Source: Apteryx mantelli
Taxonomy: Eukaryota; Chordata; Aves; Apterygiformes; Apterygidae
DNA length: 64,000 nucleotides
Direction of reading: 5' to 3'
Assembly (NCBI RefSeq): GCF_036417845.1
Contig: NC_089984.1
Span: 2,666,001-2,730,000, forward strand
Part shown: positions 12,401 to 27,400 of the stretch, piece after piece
Layout: every line of letters starts with the position of its first letter
Numbering within the stretch: position 1 is the first letter of the stretch
Translations under genes and position numbers: made by a program
The notes under the pieces: generated by a model
Seen by the model: the letters and a program-made list of their open reading frames with translations, nothing else
The model's database searches: none
What the model was told of the DNA's origin: nothing

Positions 12401-15400
12401 AGTAGAGTGTCCCTGAGCTGTTCTTCACAGTTCTAATAGTTCTGTCCCCTGAGATGGGGTGCTTTGGAGGTTCATGAGCAGTTGCCCTCCTACAGCTCTC
12501 CTAGACACGTTATGCTTTTGAACCCCATATTAACATCCTGAGGATGCAGGTTACCTTTTTGTCCTGTACTGTCTGCAGTAGTTGCATTTCAGCTGTGATC
12601 CATCTGTCAGGTCTTGCCTAAGTAGAGAACGTGTTCTTCATTTTGTGCTACTGATCATTTAAGCCCTGTATGAGGAAATCCACCTTGCTCCAATCACAGA
12701 AACAAGCCCATTGTGGTTGGCTGTATTGCACCAGTTACAAAACTGCTGATGTTTTCCTGTGCAGGTTATGGATTAGGGTGGTTTTTCAGGGACATCTGGC
12801 AAAGGTTCAAGACCTGCACTCTCTCACTGTCTCCCCTGAGGGTTTTCAGCTCCAGTGATAATGGGGCCATAACCTCCTAGCCCTGATCCTACCTCTGGCC
12901 TCACCAAGCAAAGACAAGTGTCTGAGAAAGTCCAGCTCCTTCTTTCCTCTTTGATTTGTTAAGATTAAAGCCTGGCCACTGCTGAACAGATAATCATGAG
13001 ACCTGCTCCAGCCAGTCTCCCTTAGTGCTGGCACTGCTGCTTGGTCCTGGCAGCATCAATATACCTGGTGCCAAGGAACTCTTAGACTCTACATGAAAGC
13101 TTCTTCTCTGTGTATGGCTTCCTTGACATGTCTCTTGAAATGACAGCAGGCTCCTGCAGGACCTTAGATACTTCTACGAAAGTTTGAAAAAAAAAAAAAA
13201 AGAAGAAGATACAGTGTCAGGGGACATCTACTAGGACACTGCATGTATGGGAAATGTCTCATGAAATATACCAGTTGCTGCAAAATAGCTATATTTTCTT
13301 TGACTTGGTTCTGCAGAAGTTGTGCTGGATTTACCTGACTCCTTATGCTGTCTCTCAGCTTTGTTTTAGCTGGTTCTTTCTGTATTCTGGGCTATTGTCT
13401 TCTGGTGAATCCCACTGTATTGCACCGTTGTGCTGAATCTTTTGGAGCTAAGGGTTTTTACAACATGCACATTGATGTTCCAGTATACTGAGAGTTCCCC
13501 ATCTCTATGGGGGAACACACGCAAGTCCTTCATCGTCCCCTCTTAAACATCTACATCAGAAATCTGGGGGAAAATGTTCACAATCCTTATTGTATTATTA
13601 TGATACTTCCAGATGGAACACAGGTCAGGACAGTGACTGGCCAGTACTGGTTGATTAAATAGCACAATTAAATTTGCTTTGCTAGCTACACCTAAACACA
13701 GTGCGTTTTAGCATAGCCCCATGCAAGTTTCTTATTCTAGGACCCAAAGAACCAGCAGCCATCCTTTGAAACAAAGCCTTGACTATTGCCAGCAACTAAA
13801 TGGGAGCACCTAGCTTGATTCAGTGGTCAAAAGGGCTACTGGGATGCCTGGCTAGTGGCCTGTTGAGCTGAATAGCATTTGTAGCGCCATTGCTGCATCC
13901 AGATCCAGAAAAAAACTGTTATTTGATTTGGGCTTTTTTTCCTCAAATGAGTCTCTTGGGTGTAACCCCCATTACTGTCAGTCCTTTTTCTCTAGTCATA
14001 CTGTTTGGTAGCTGGAAGAGTTTTTCCAAGTGGAAATGACATAGCAGTGAATCACATACACAATCTAGTAATAATCTGAAGCAAATACTCAAACAATCTA
14101 AGTCCACAGAAGGGCGTGGATTTTGCAACACCAACCATGATAGCCCTTGATTCCTGTAAAGCACTCTATATACACCATGTGTTCAGCAGATAGTAATGCT
14201 CTCTGCCGTCACTGCCCTTCTTTCGGAAGTTCATTAGTTGTATGTCCTGCCCAGGATGTGGGAAATGTGGGTTCAGTTTCCTCCCGTTTATTGAGCAAGT
14301 GTTTTAGATACAGACTTATTGGATGTTTGCCATGTTTCATGCAATACCCCATGTCTGTTAGTGCCAATGAGCCAAACAGCTCAGGGAAATCACTGCTGTT
14401 TGGATCTTAATGATGCTAAGCTGCGAGTTCAAACATGAGCTGTTGCCTGGCCAGCAGCAGGATGCTGAATACCTGGGGAGCTATAACACGAAAGACTTAT
14501 AAACATGTAGAGTTTTGGCAGCATCGAACAAAAGCTGAGCAAATCTTATGTGGCTTCATCTCCTAGTCTAGGCACTGAAAGCAGGAATTGGGAGAGTTAT
14601 AATTCCCAGCATGCTCTTCTAGAGTTGCCCCTTCGTTTATGTACAATTGTATTTTTCTTGCATTCAGTACAGGATAGTAAAATCCAACTGCCAGTTTCTC
14701 AGCTGCGCAAGGTATGGGCAGAAGCAGTTCACTACGTGATTGGGCTAAAAGAAGATTATAGCAGGCTTTTCCAAGGCCAGAGAGCTGCCATGTAAGTTGT
14801 TACTCCTAATTCGCAAGACTGAGTATTATGTAAATAAAGAGACTGTTTGAATGGAAGTATATATTTCAGGGGAGTTTTGTTTACCCAAAGCTTACAGTCC
14901 ACTGCTCTGCTCTTCCCTACTTTTACATTATAAAGCATATTTGGGCTGGGAGCTTATTCCACTCTATGAATTTTACTGCATAGTGCCTGACGTTCATAAT
15001 AACTGAAGAAACATGATCCTTGAATTTAGTCATTCCACGAGTGGCAGAATGAATGGAACTGTTTATTGTGTTTGTAGGATTTAGTCCTGTGATTGAACCA
15101 CAGAATGGACAATAGCAAGAATCTCAAATAATAAAAATGGTGACAGCGTTCCGCAGGGGCCATATGCACTTCCAGAGTCTGTATATGCTAAGAGATAGTC
15201 CTCACTGCAAAGACTGACTGTTTAACTAAGCTTGACAAAATAACCTGGGAAATGAGGAAGGGCTTTCTCTTCTGCTTGCTGCAGATCTGCATCATAAAGG
15301 TTGACTTCCAGAAAGTCGCACGTAGACTCTGTAGCCCCACTGAGACTCCCTGTTGCAAAGATTTTACAAAATTCATTGCTAGCTACGCATTTCCTTCAGG

Positions 15401-18400
15401 TGATGTGACAGCTTCTTTGGGCACTGACCACGTAAGTCCACATCAGTTTTTCAACTAACATGTACTGTTCTTGTTTCATTTGTTAGGCTGAGTCTCCTTC
15501 GGTATAATGCCAACCTGATCAAAATGAAAAACAACATGGTATCAGCATCTCAGCAGCTGAAAGCAAAGCTGGAATTCTTTCATCAGAGCATTCACCTTGA
15601 CCTGGAGAGATACAGTGACCAGATGGCTTATGGCATATGTATGTATTTGTGTAATACTTGCCTGGGTGTCTTGTCCGATCCCACTCTATAAAGGACAGTG
15701 GGTAAGAGCTAGCTTAAAAGAAAATGAATGCTGGAGCTGCCATCACATTCTCCAGCATGTTTATGAGTATGTTTTAATTGAGGGCAGATGCAGGAGAGGC
15801 ATTTGGCAAGAACAAAGGCAGGAAGATAACAAACAAAAAATTCCTGGAGACCTTCAAGGACAGTGAAACTGGGCAGCTATTCCCCACTGAGAATACCTAG
15901 CTAAGGAAATTAGAGTATTAAGAGTAAAGATGGAGTCAGTGTTGGCTATTTATTAGTTCAAAGTCTGATCCATTTGGAGTTGTCCAGGGCATTAAGTGGA
16001 TGGCAGAGGTGCTGCACTTGATGTGCAGTGGAAAGTGTGCTAAAAAACAATGTCAGAACAAACTGATATGGTGATTGTGGGAAAAAACATTTTGAACAGT
16101 GCTATGGGAGTGGTTTTGCTGTGCTTCATAATGGGAGGTAGCAGTTGTCTGGATGAAAGATGAGGTGAAAAAAACCCAGCTAGAGTTTCCATGTCACAGA
16201 AGTGTCTGGATTTTGCAAGTGTTATGCAGGGAAGAGTAGCAAGATTTATACAGGGTTTGGATATATGGCTAAAAAACAAAACTTGAGTCAAAGATTTTGA
16301 CTGGGCGGAAGGATGATGATGGAAAATGGAAGGACTCAGTGAACTGGTTTGGGATGGTCTGTGTTTAATCAAAAATGGCAGTTGAGCTTCATGGTGGAGT
16401 TTAAAGACTCAAAGTCATTTTAGGTCAGTGATTGCAAACAGTGAAATCCTATAACTACCAAACAGCTTGTATGTGAGTTAAGGTCAAGCATGGCGATGCT
16501 GTTATGCTGTGAGTTTGCTGTCTCTCTTGGATCTCTGGATCATGATTCCTGCTTGGAGATTCTACCTCATGCTGTTTCTGTTCAAGTTTAACTGATGCGT
16601 GCAAAGTTCAGGTCATGCACACCATAGAGTGAGTGCTAGGGGTATACCAATTGTGTTTTTCTCAAGCATGTGTGGTATGGTTGGCACTGGAATCTTTAGA
16701 GCAAGATGGACACTGTTTTTTGAAAGATGAATTCCAGGTTACCCTAAGAATTAGGAATAATGCAGGGCTACGACACAACAATTCAGACTGGATGGCCAGA
16801 AACTCACCCACAGTCTTTAGACATAAAGTCCAAGAAAACTCAGTTATGGCTAAATGTCTCCAAAAATGAGGAGCCTAAGTTCACAGTTTTGTCTTCTTTG
16901 ACACTCTTGGCAAAAACAAATCAAATTAAGGGAATCCATTTGCATTCCCAAACTTAAAATCAGAATATTCTTAATGTGCATAAATATTGACTTTGGAGTC
17001 CATTTGCCAAGTCTTCACCTGTGCTTATATGAGGTTAGCTCAGTTTTGTCTGTTTTTATTTTTGTGTCTGTATCTTGTTGTAATTTAGCAAATCTTTTCT
17101 TCTCTTAAGCTTCAGAAAAGATGCTGAAAGCCTGGAAAGAAATGGAAGAGAAGGCCTCTCAGTGTGCACAGGTAGGGGATACTAAAGAGGCTTGGTTATC
17201 TCTCTGTGAAAGAGGATGTAATGGAACTTGAACTGTCATATGTGCCATTGCTTTGTTGCTTCAGTGTGTTTTATATACTGTATGCTGTAGGAATGAGAAA
17301 ATCATTTCTACAAGTAGGTGCATTAAAAAAGAACAGTCCTGAGTTGCCGGGTTATTTGAATGTAGTGACTTGAACAAAGCAAAGCCAATATCACCAGACT
17401 TTCAGTCATCTATGTGGGTGAATTGGTAAGAAAAACAGAACTATAGAGATGGGTTAATTTGTTGCCCAAAAGAAATGGTGTTGCTATAGTCAAGAATCTT
17501 CTTTGTTGGATTTGTCATGCACAAAAATTTGCGTTGATAAAACTGAAAATAATACAGATCACTTACTATCCAGTGATTTCAAAATCACAGCACTTAATTT
17601 TGGAGTACAGAAATAAATATCTGGTATTTTGCAAGTAAATAGATCAATTAATTTTTGGTAGTAGAAATAAAAGTGTCATCCTTAAGAAATTTAGAGCTGA
17701 GCTAGAGCCAGTTCGTGCTCTGAGTTGTCCTAATAGATAACAGATTGTGGATTATGAACAGTTGAGTTGATATAATGGTTTTCTATTTCTCAAAGAGTTG
17801 GTCCTGCAAGAAAGGCTAGTTGAAGTAAACTTACTTCTTAGAGTTCTTGCCTCTGTTTCCTGAGAATGAGCATTTTAATTTTACTTTCACGGAAAGCAGT
17901 GAGGAGCTGGAGGCCATTCTGACAGAGAGTAATTCTGCCTACATTTCTGTTAAGGCCTTACAGGGAAGTAATAAGCTTTTAGCTGTGAAAACCAGGGACA
18001 GAGGTAGGATTGCAAAAAGTTTATTGCTAAAAGCTGTCTCCTCCTCTCTTCCCCTGAATGTACTGAAAAGGACTTGAGAGAGGGGAGATATTTAGAAGGG
18101 AAGCAGGTAAAATTCAACATTTATAATGCATTTCTTTGAGTAGAGCTCTTTAAAACATCTCAGAAAGCAGTCTCTATTGTGCTTCGTGATACTGGATAGC
18201 TGCAGGAGTGCTGAGACCACTGTATGTTCTGCTGATTAGAATTGTTGTGTGGGTTGCTGTGCTGCTGTACGCCTTACATTTCTGCAGGCTCCTTTGCAGG
18301 GAGTTCTTGTTTTGGCTGACATAGTAATACAGGGCACAGTGATTCATACATAAAAATTCTAGATGCCATTAGAACCACAAATAAATTACCCTGTCTTTTT

Positions 18401-21400
18401 TTTTTTTTTTTTTCCCCTGTGACAGATAGGACTGGGTAGTTCAGGTTCTGGGAACCATTACATATCTTCATCTAAGTCAAGAGGTACTTGGAGCCTTAAC
18501 TCTGCTTCTTCTGCTTGCTCATGTGATAGAGATGAGGGGAATTGGGATTCCTATCTGATTTCATCTCAGTTTAGCTCTTTAACTGTTGGGACCTTGTTAG
18601 CCCTTTTAAGAAGCAGAATTCTAGTAGAATTCTAGCTTCTAGCAGAATAATGCAAAGCTGTTGATGACTTTTTCCAGAAAATCAGGAACGTCGACCACTG
18701 TTTACTTTGCAGAACATCAGAATTACATTCTGTCTTCAAGCTGTGCAGTCCACACATAGTCACACCATGTCCCATTTATCAGGAATGGAAAATGTTTTAC
18801 TCTGTAATACACAGTGATATCTCAGGCTATGTAGTCGGTGGCTTCACTTCTGTGGACTCCACAGACACAGTATGGCTGTGTGGTGAGCCAGAGTGTCCCA
18901 GATAGGGACATTTCTTTTGATAATGGGGCTTACTTTGTTTTTCTCAAAATCTGCTTCTCCTTTGATCATGTGGCTTCTCACTTCCACCTCTTGATTTGTT
19001 CTTTACCTGCAAGACCTATAGACATCCCTTTCTGGTCATGGGGGTCACATCCCATTTGTATGGCCTCATACTGAGTACTTCTGCAGCTTCAGCAAGGGAT
19101 ATGTTCCAGAAAATGTTCCATCTGCAAGTCCTACAAGCCCCAGATCAGAAAGGAGAAATCGAAATGTCTCAAAATACTTTCTCAGGAAGGCAGTTTCTGC
19201 ACCACCCAGTTTTATTGTGCCAGATCAGTGCCCATAGCCCATGGCTCCAAGACCCGTTGTAGTAACCAGTGCCTTCTCAGCTGTGCCAGAGATCCCCAGT
19301 ACGTGTCTGGCACCAAATAGCTACTCCTTATGCTCAAAGTTTGTTGGTGGTTGCCTCACCTAACTTAACTGTGGCATACAATTGATATCACCTGTGTTGC
19401 TTAGAGGAAGGTGTGTAATACCAGAGAAATGTCACACCAAAATGCATATGGGTGGATAAAATTCCTACTGTAAGGGTAGGAAAAAATATCCTTAATGTCA
19501 AAGCATATGTGGAGCCAGAGGATGTGTGTGCAGTATGCATCTCAAAGAGCTGTGATTTATGAAGAAGCTGATTTTTCTCATCCAGTGTGGTTGTCAGAGA
19601 TGTGGATCTAGATGATACCATCCCCTGAGAAGATAATGACTGTAACCTCAACTGTCATAGCAACAGCTATGCAGTGGAGTCTTTGTCTCCTAAAGTCTGC
19701 ATAGACTCAGCCGGTTATCCAAACAAGTATTATGGGGATCTTTATCTATTTTATTGCTCTCCTCATACAGTTTGATTTGTAGCTACATTTCCTCATTAGG
19801 CTGAAGATATTGGATATCTAGATGAGCAGATCATGGCTCTACACACAGAGATTGTAGAGCTTCAGAAGAGTCCATATGCAAGGCGCCAAGGAGAGGTCAT
19901 GGAGAACTTGTAAGTCCTTCGCTCTTATATTGAAATCATTGCACATTAATGGATTTTGTGTATTTCGGAGTCTGAGGTGGTTTTTTTTTTTCCTGTTGTA
20001 AAGATTGTTCCATCAGTGCTTTCAAAATGCACCCGTCTTTTTGCAGACTGCACATACAAAGTAGTTCTGCAGTCAGCTTAAGCTCATTTTGCTGACAAAA
20101 GGGGAGGTCCCACCTTTTGTGACTGTGTATCCCTCCTTCCTTTTGACAGTTCTAGCAATCACATGGCAGCATAATAAGGCAGATTAGGTCACTGATCTAT
20201 CCGAAAGCTGTGCAAAAACCATCAGTGTTCAGTCATAGAAATAAACTCATCTAACTTATCCTGCAGCCACATAATGACTAGGCCTGGGGAAGCATGGAAA
20301 ACATACCTAGGGAAGACAGGACACTTTCTTGTCACTTGACTGTGAAACTTCATCTTGCAAGATGATGGATGGGCCTAAGATACTCATATCTGGGTCTCAA
20401 CTGAAAAATGCAGAGGATTTTTTGGTGTTGGAGAAGAGTGAATTTTACTGTGTTGTGTGAGCAAATTATGACATAATTTAAAATTTTGATTAAGTATTTT
20501 AGAGGTGATTTCAGAGCAAGAGCAATTGAAAACTCGTAGAAAAGCTTCAATATTAATCAAAAAGCATTAAAATATGAAAAACTAAGTGGTTATTACTGAG
20601 CTTAAGAAGTGCTAGGAAGCCTAAGAAGGTGCAAATTGTAGCAGTTTGGGCAGTTGTTGAGAGCACAAGCGATAATTACAAGAGAGGGGTCTAATAGCTG
20701 CCAAGGTTAAATAGCCACCAAATCTGTTGTCAGTGAGAGTTCTTCTGAATGATCCTGAGTGTTTTGGGAGGGAAATGTGCCTGTTTCTGGGATGTTCTCC
20801 CCCCTCTCTCTTTGCAGGGTTAGATCAGCTAAGCTGCTAAGTCCATGTGCTGCAGGAGCAGCAGAACTGGTGCACAGGAGAGGAAGTGGTGGAGGGGAGA
20901 AACCACCTCTTGCAGCAGTAGCCCTCCCTCAGATCAGTTTAAACTAATCATGAACAAGTCTCCCGAAACATTGTTTTTAGCACTTTGGCCACCGAAAACA
21001 CAAGGCTGCATCAGCTATTTGCAAGGTGCTTAAAGCATGCCCTGAACTGTTGATTTTTGCCAGTCTAAAACTATGAATACAAAGTTCTGCACTGCCCATT
21101 CTTAATGAGGATTGACGTGGAGAACGGACTGGGTCTCCTGCACTTTGTTTTTTTCAGGCTCTAGCAGAGCATACTGCAGAGACTAGCTTGAAATTTGATA
21201 CACCCAATGAGGGTACACACATGGATCTTGTGTGGTATGTCAAACTTACCTGAGGGTGTTGGATGATAATGTTCTCTTTTTCCCTGTGCAGCAGGAGAAA
21301 AGAGGACTTCTACCCCTCTCCTTGGTTGACGCAGGAGTGTCAAGACAGATAGCTATCCAGTATGCTAGAAATGCTGACATTCATAAACAGAATAAGTTTT

Positions 21401-24400
21401 CATGATCTCTTAAAACAGTGTTGGTGTGATCTAGGGGCAGTTAAGGAGAAGAGGTCTGGTGAGGGCTGGAAGCAACGTTAGGACTAGCTAAACTGGTACT
21501 TATCTATGCCAGACTTTTTAAATGAAGAAAGTGAAGATTTGTCCAAGTATAGAAGCTTCGGTGTCTGGCTGCTTTTGAAATACTTAAGAGAAACAACATT
21601 TATACATGGGAAGAAGGAAAATATTGTCCTCTTTTTTGTGATGTGGCTGTCTCTTTCGATTTGCAGAACATCACTATAGAAGTGACCAGGCAAAATAAGC
21701 TGAACAGGAACAAGAATTTATCAGGCAATTATGCAGAAGTACCTATAATCACACACACAAAAAAAATGAAGTTTCCTAATTAAGTATAACACAGTAACAA
21801 AACCCAGCTGAGCCATGTGGAAATTTTAAAATTGAAAATATCGTCCAGATGGAAGGATATCAAGAGAAGAAAATGCATAATCAAAGGAAAAGAGAGACAG
21901 CTTTTAGGGAAGAGTTGACTTCTATCAGAAAAACCGTCCCTGTGTTCCTAGTTTCATAGTTGTATATTAGCTATAGAAAAACATGGCAGCTCCATCATAT
22001 GAGATTCAGCAAGGCACAACTTAATTGTAATTTTTTTTTAATTGAACCATCTGTTTGTTGATACATGTATGAATCACTTTCTTCTTTTTAAAGGGAACAG
22101 AGAGCCATAGACCTGTACAAGCAATTAAAAACAAGACCTCCAGGTATGGAATTAGATTGTTCAATGACTGTTACGAGCTCAAATGCTACTATTAATTTTT
22201 GCTTTTAGCAGTAAAGCACAATGTTAAAAATACCATTTAGGACAAAACAAACGATTGTATTAAAGTTAACCAGACTCAAGGGTATACCTTAAGCTGATTT
22301 TTTTCTTGTTGCTGAACCTGGAGCTCTCCTGAATTCCTGTAGTCCTGCCCCTCAGACTTGGGTTTGTCTTAACCATTTTCAGACTTGAAGCATCTGCCCT
22401 GAAAAAATATGTCTGCCTCCTGTCATTCTTTGCCTTTTTTCTGCCTCTGCTACCATTCCTTTACTCTTCCCAGATTCAGGAAGAACTGCCATTCCTGTGT
22501 TATCCCTCTGACCCAAGTGCAGCATCTTTTTTTCTTGTTATTACTTTCATTTATTTTTATTTGTCATTAATTAATTGATGTATTTATTAAATACACTAAT
22601 TTATTAATAAACATTAATAAGTATTAAAATAATTAATCAAATAATTACTAGCCATCAATTAATTTTTTTTATTATTTTCTATTAATTACATTGGAGGAAG
22701 CTCCATGTTTGGGGATTATGATGTTCTGAACATAGTAACTGGTGAGCAAAAGGAGTTAGCTACCTGTGTGTTTGGCAACTACCTGCAGCCCTTACTGAAG
22801 CCAGTATCTGGGCAGCAAGAGTGGTTGGAATTGCATACATGTGGAATTGTATACTGGGGAGAGGAGAGACATTAAGGAAAAGTTGTGTTCCCATTTGTTT
22901 GGCTGCACTTGTTAAGTGAAATCTCTCCTTGACCCTGGGCATTTGGATCCAGAGTGTTTCCTTATTGAAGAACATTTTACTAATGTCATGACTGATGTTC
23001 TTTCCAGATCATGCCTACAGTGACAGCACGGATATGGTGAAGATTATTGTGCAGACAGTACAGAGCCAAGATCGAGTTCTCAAGGAGCTCTTTGGTCATC
23101 TCAGGTACTTTATGCAGAAAACCAGACAAATGCAACTTTCAGCATTTGTTGCTTTGTAACAGGAAAAGAGGGGGAAAATCCTGAAGATTAGAGCCTAAAA
23201 CCTTCATTCACAGACATACACTTCTCATAGCAATATTAATGCTTTACGTCTGTGTTGAATTTTCACTTATTCTTTTAAAAAGCATAGCCAGTGCTTTAAC
23301 AGAGGAGAGCAGGAGAATGCACTGGCTTATATTCTTAGCATCCAAGAGTTTGTTCTGAAATGAGACAAATTCTGCAAGTGTTTATCTTGAGATTTAAATC
23401 TAAAAAACAGCTAACAGGATCTCACAGTAATTTGTTCATTACTTCCAAAAGCAGATCTGAAAAAATATCATTATGCAGATCTCAGTAGTTAGCAAAGTTT
23501 AGTTTTATTTTTACGTGTGGCTCAGTAGATCCTATAAAGAAAGTTTTTTAGCTAAGGTATGGTCAGGCAACAGAAACCAACACAAACCAAAGAGAATTAA
23601 TAAATAACCATGGTTGAATTGCTGTGCTGTCCATTCTCATCAGGATCAATTTTTTTTATCTCAAATAAGAAGAGCTTGTATTCTGGCTATTAAAAGTACT
23701 GTTGTTTGGCTGCTTTTTTGAGTCTTAACTGGACTTGGAAAAGTCCAGGGATCCTTCCAGGCTTGTGGCTTTTGTACGTGCAGCTAAGACCAAGCGGTGT
23801 TCTTTTCACAGAATTTTTCTTGAATCCCAAGATGAAACCCCTTGGTTTTGCCAAAGCATATTGCCACACAAGCTGGGAAGTAACTGTGTGTTTTGTTTTC
23901 ATTATAGCAAGCTGTTGGGCTGTAAGCAGAAGATTATTGACTTGCTTCCAAAGATTGAAGTGGCTCTAAATAACATCAAGGAAGCTGACAACTCAGTGAT
24001 GCAGATGCAGGGCAAAAGACAAAGGGAGATATGGCACTTGCTGAAAATTGCTTGTGTAAGTAGCTTTTGGATTAGTCGTTTGTTCTCCCTTTCAGTGCAG
24101 GAACCAGGGGATATCAAATGAAACTGTGAAGAGACGAGCTAAAAACAACCAAAAAAGAGATACTTCCACATAACAGTTGGTTTTGCTCTAGAGAAGGGAA
24201 GTTTGAGATGCTAAAAGTTTACAGAGGTTTAGAAAGTGTCTAGACAAATTCAGGGAAAAGAAATCCGGTAAAAGAGTCCTTTGTCCCAATAAGTCCCCAA
24301 ATAGCAAATCGCTGGAGGCTGGAATAGGGTAGCACCATAACATGCTTGTCTTGTTCTCATGTTCCCTGAGCATCTACTGTTGGCTGCTGTTGGAGAGCAT

Positions 24401-27400
24401 ACACTGGGTAGTTGAACTTAGTCTTACCTAGTAAAGCTATTGTTACAGTTTTATTGCTGCAAAAGCTAAATAGGTGTTTTCTTGAATAGTTGAAACTGTT
24501 TTAAGACCGCACTGCTTTTTTTGCATCAATTCTAGCGACTGTATAGCTGAAGGGATCTCCTTATTTCTGCACGCCTACCTGAAAGGCCAGCACTGAAGAG
24601 TTGCTGCCATGCGTGACTCTCAGTTTAGGAAGCAGTACCTCTAATTCTTCAGCATAAAATACATACTGTGTGCAGTACAAGTGACTTACCTGCCATGCGG
24701 AGACATTTGGTGCTGGCTGTTCGCAGTACTATGGAGGGCTGCATCAGATGCCTTCTTAAACATAGGCTTTGCCTAGATACTGTATATATGTTACAAGCAG
24801 TACTTATGGGGCATGAATCACAAGTCTTCTAGCATGCATACAAAATAATTAAGCCTGACTAAATTCTTTCTTTGTCCGTCACAGCAAATGAATTTCTTTT
24901 TTTCTAGACTCAAAGCTCTTCTCGATCGCTGGTAAGTTCCAGTCTGGAAGGGACAGCCTCAACTCCAGCAGCCACATGGCTCCCCCAGAGCTCCTCAAGC
25001 CATGTACCTCACCCGCTTTCATCTATGGCAGCTCCTGGAGATGGGTAAGAGCTATGGGGAAAGGATTGCCACTGCAGAGAAGAAATCAGTGTAACCACTT
25101 TATATGCATACACTCAGAAATCCTGTCCTCTGCCACTGAAGTCTCCAGTACTAAGGGGGCCTATATGCGTTCACCACATCCCATATGGTGGCCTTTGGAT
25201 ATGCTAGGCAGGGAGTGTTTTGGCATACTAGACTGCCTGAAGGCAATGTGGTTTAATTTGTGACTGGTATGTTTTTAGTAGCTTCTCTCCGGCCATACCA
25301 CAGCAGAGTGCACGTCAGGACCACAGCAAAATACAGTAGTAAGATGCTGAGCCAAAATGCAGTTTTCCTGTGTGCCTGAGTTCTGTTGCAAGGCCCAGAT
25401 AAATCAGGCCATATTTAATGCTTCCTACAGCTTCAGTGATTTTGAATAGTCTTCATTCAAATGGAGGTCTGAAGTTGGGGTCAGTACTAAAACAATCCAT
25501 CCAGTTCAGTGTCTGTTTTTTCATGTTTCCAGAAAAGGTTCCAGTACCTCATATGTTACTAATACTCTAAAAAAACAGGAATTAGTTTGAAATCTATTCA
25601 CAAAGCTTCACTCTGGTCCTGAGCAAGTTTCACTTACCATTGTCAGCTAAAGCTTGCAATGTCCATCAGCTAGCACTGTGCAATCAATTTCTTGCATGTC
25701 ATGTTATTTTATCTTGGGGTTGGCTTTGGTTTAATAACCAAATAGCCAGTCCTCTCTGAGGTGCCAAGAGAGATGTCAGGAGCAGACCTTTTTCTCTTCT
25801 CACTTCGCTAGCAATTTTACTTCCAGTCAGCATAACAGAAGGGAAGGCATCCTCAGTAGATCTGCAGTAGTTCTGCATCAGTGTTGATTTTGTGGGAGCT
25901 GGGGCAGGGTGTATAAACAGGGGCATTTTATTTTATCAAACCAATTGGCCATCTCTTGCTTTTCGGATGATGGTCATGGAGATATCTAGGTTCTGAAGAC
26001 TCACATTTCCTAAGCAGGCTCTCGCTGGAAATCAGTTAATTTTTCTGAAGCCTTGTGGATCCCTTCCCATTTCCTCTTCTCTGTCTGCTCGCGCAGGGCA
26101 AATTTCGCCCTCCGAGTAATGAGGAGTAATCACCCTTTAAACAGGTGCCTTTGTGAGCCAAGTGCCTTTGTGTTGCCTCAGAGCTCCGCTTTGAACCATG
26201 ACTCCACTGTAGGAGGCACTGTACAAGGAGTTCAGACATGTAAACCTCACAGGGAGCAGGCAGTCATTTCAGACCCCCTTATACTGAACTCACTTCCCAG
26301 TTTCTGTTAAGGCTGAATTTCAGTGTGTTTTGTGCAGTTCCTGTGTAAGGAAAGAGCAAAATCCACACTGCCAAGGCGGAGATCTGTGTGAGGCCATTCC
26401 ACGGCATGTTACTAGTTTGTGTCCTACAAGGCAACTCCTACAATTGCAGAAAACTCCTATGACTTAATTATTTTTTCTCCTGTGCAAAGCCTACTGATGT
26501 TGGTGTTGGTTTGTGTTTTAAATCTGTTGTCTTATGCCTTCCCTGCAGGGAAACTTTTGCCCATGTGATAGAAGAGAATCTAAATTATCTCGACCTCTTT
26601 AGCAGTATTTTGCAGGAGGCAAGACAGGAGCAGAGCAACAGCATGATGGTAAGTCTGTTGATGTATTTTTGAGGACCTGATTTTTAAGAGTCACAATGGG
26701 GGTCTTCTGGGGGTGTGGAGAACTCCTGAAAAAGGGTTATTTGTGGTGATATAAGTTACTGTGACTGGCGTGTGATGTCTGTCATCCCCCCAGGACTCCA
26801 CTAACACACTGGTCCTTATGGAAAGTAGCCCTTGGAAAAATGTCAGCTAAGGGGTCTTCATGATGGAATGGGCTGGTGTTCTTTGGGACCCTCTGGCTGG
26901 TAGAGCTTGCTCTGAAAGCTGGTCATATTTTCAACTAGAAGGTTCTGGCTTGGATCTCAGCACTGAAGTGGGTAGAGTCATCCATTTCCAGAGTCCTTTC
27001 CTGATTATTAAACGAAGCTCCCCCTTATGGCAGAAGCGAGGTTTTAGAGAGTTCTAAAAGGGCTTTTTGCACAAATTGATATTCAAAATAGGAAGAAATG
27101 ACAAAAGCAGATCATGATCATCCAGAAGTTTTGGAGCAATATGAAAATGCTATTCCTGAACTACTAACTGAGGCTGGTAAGCTACTGCTTAAGACTTCCT
27201 GTAAAGAGGTCAAACATCTGAGAAGTGAGATTCATCTGATATAGTGTAACTTGGATTTCCAAAAAGCTTTTTATGGCATCTCCTTAGGGATAACTTCTGT
27301 TCTCACAGGATAAAAGATAAGACCTCTCTACCAATTTGTAACTGCTTAAACAATGAGGAAGAGAAGTTTGGAGAAGGGGAGGCAGTTGATGAAACAAAGC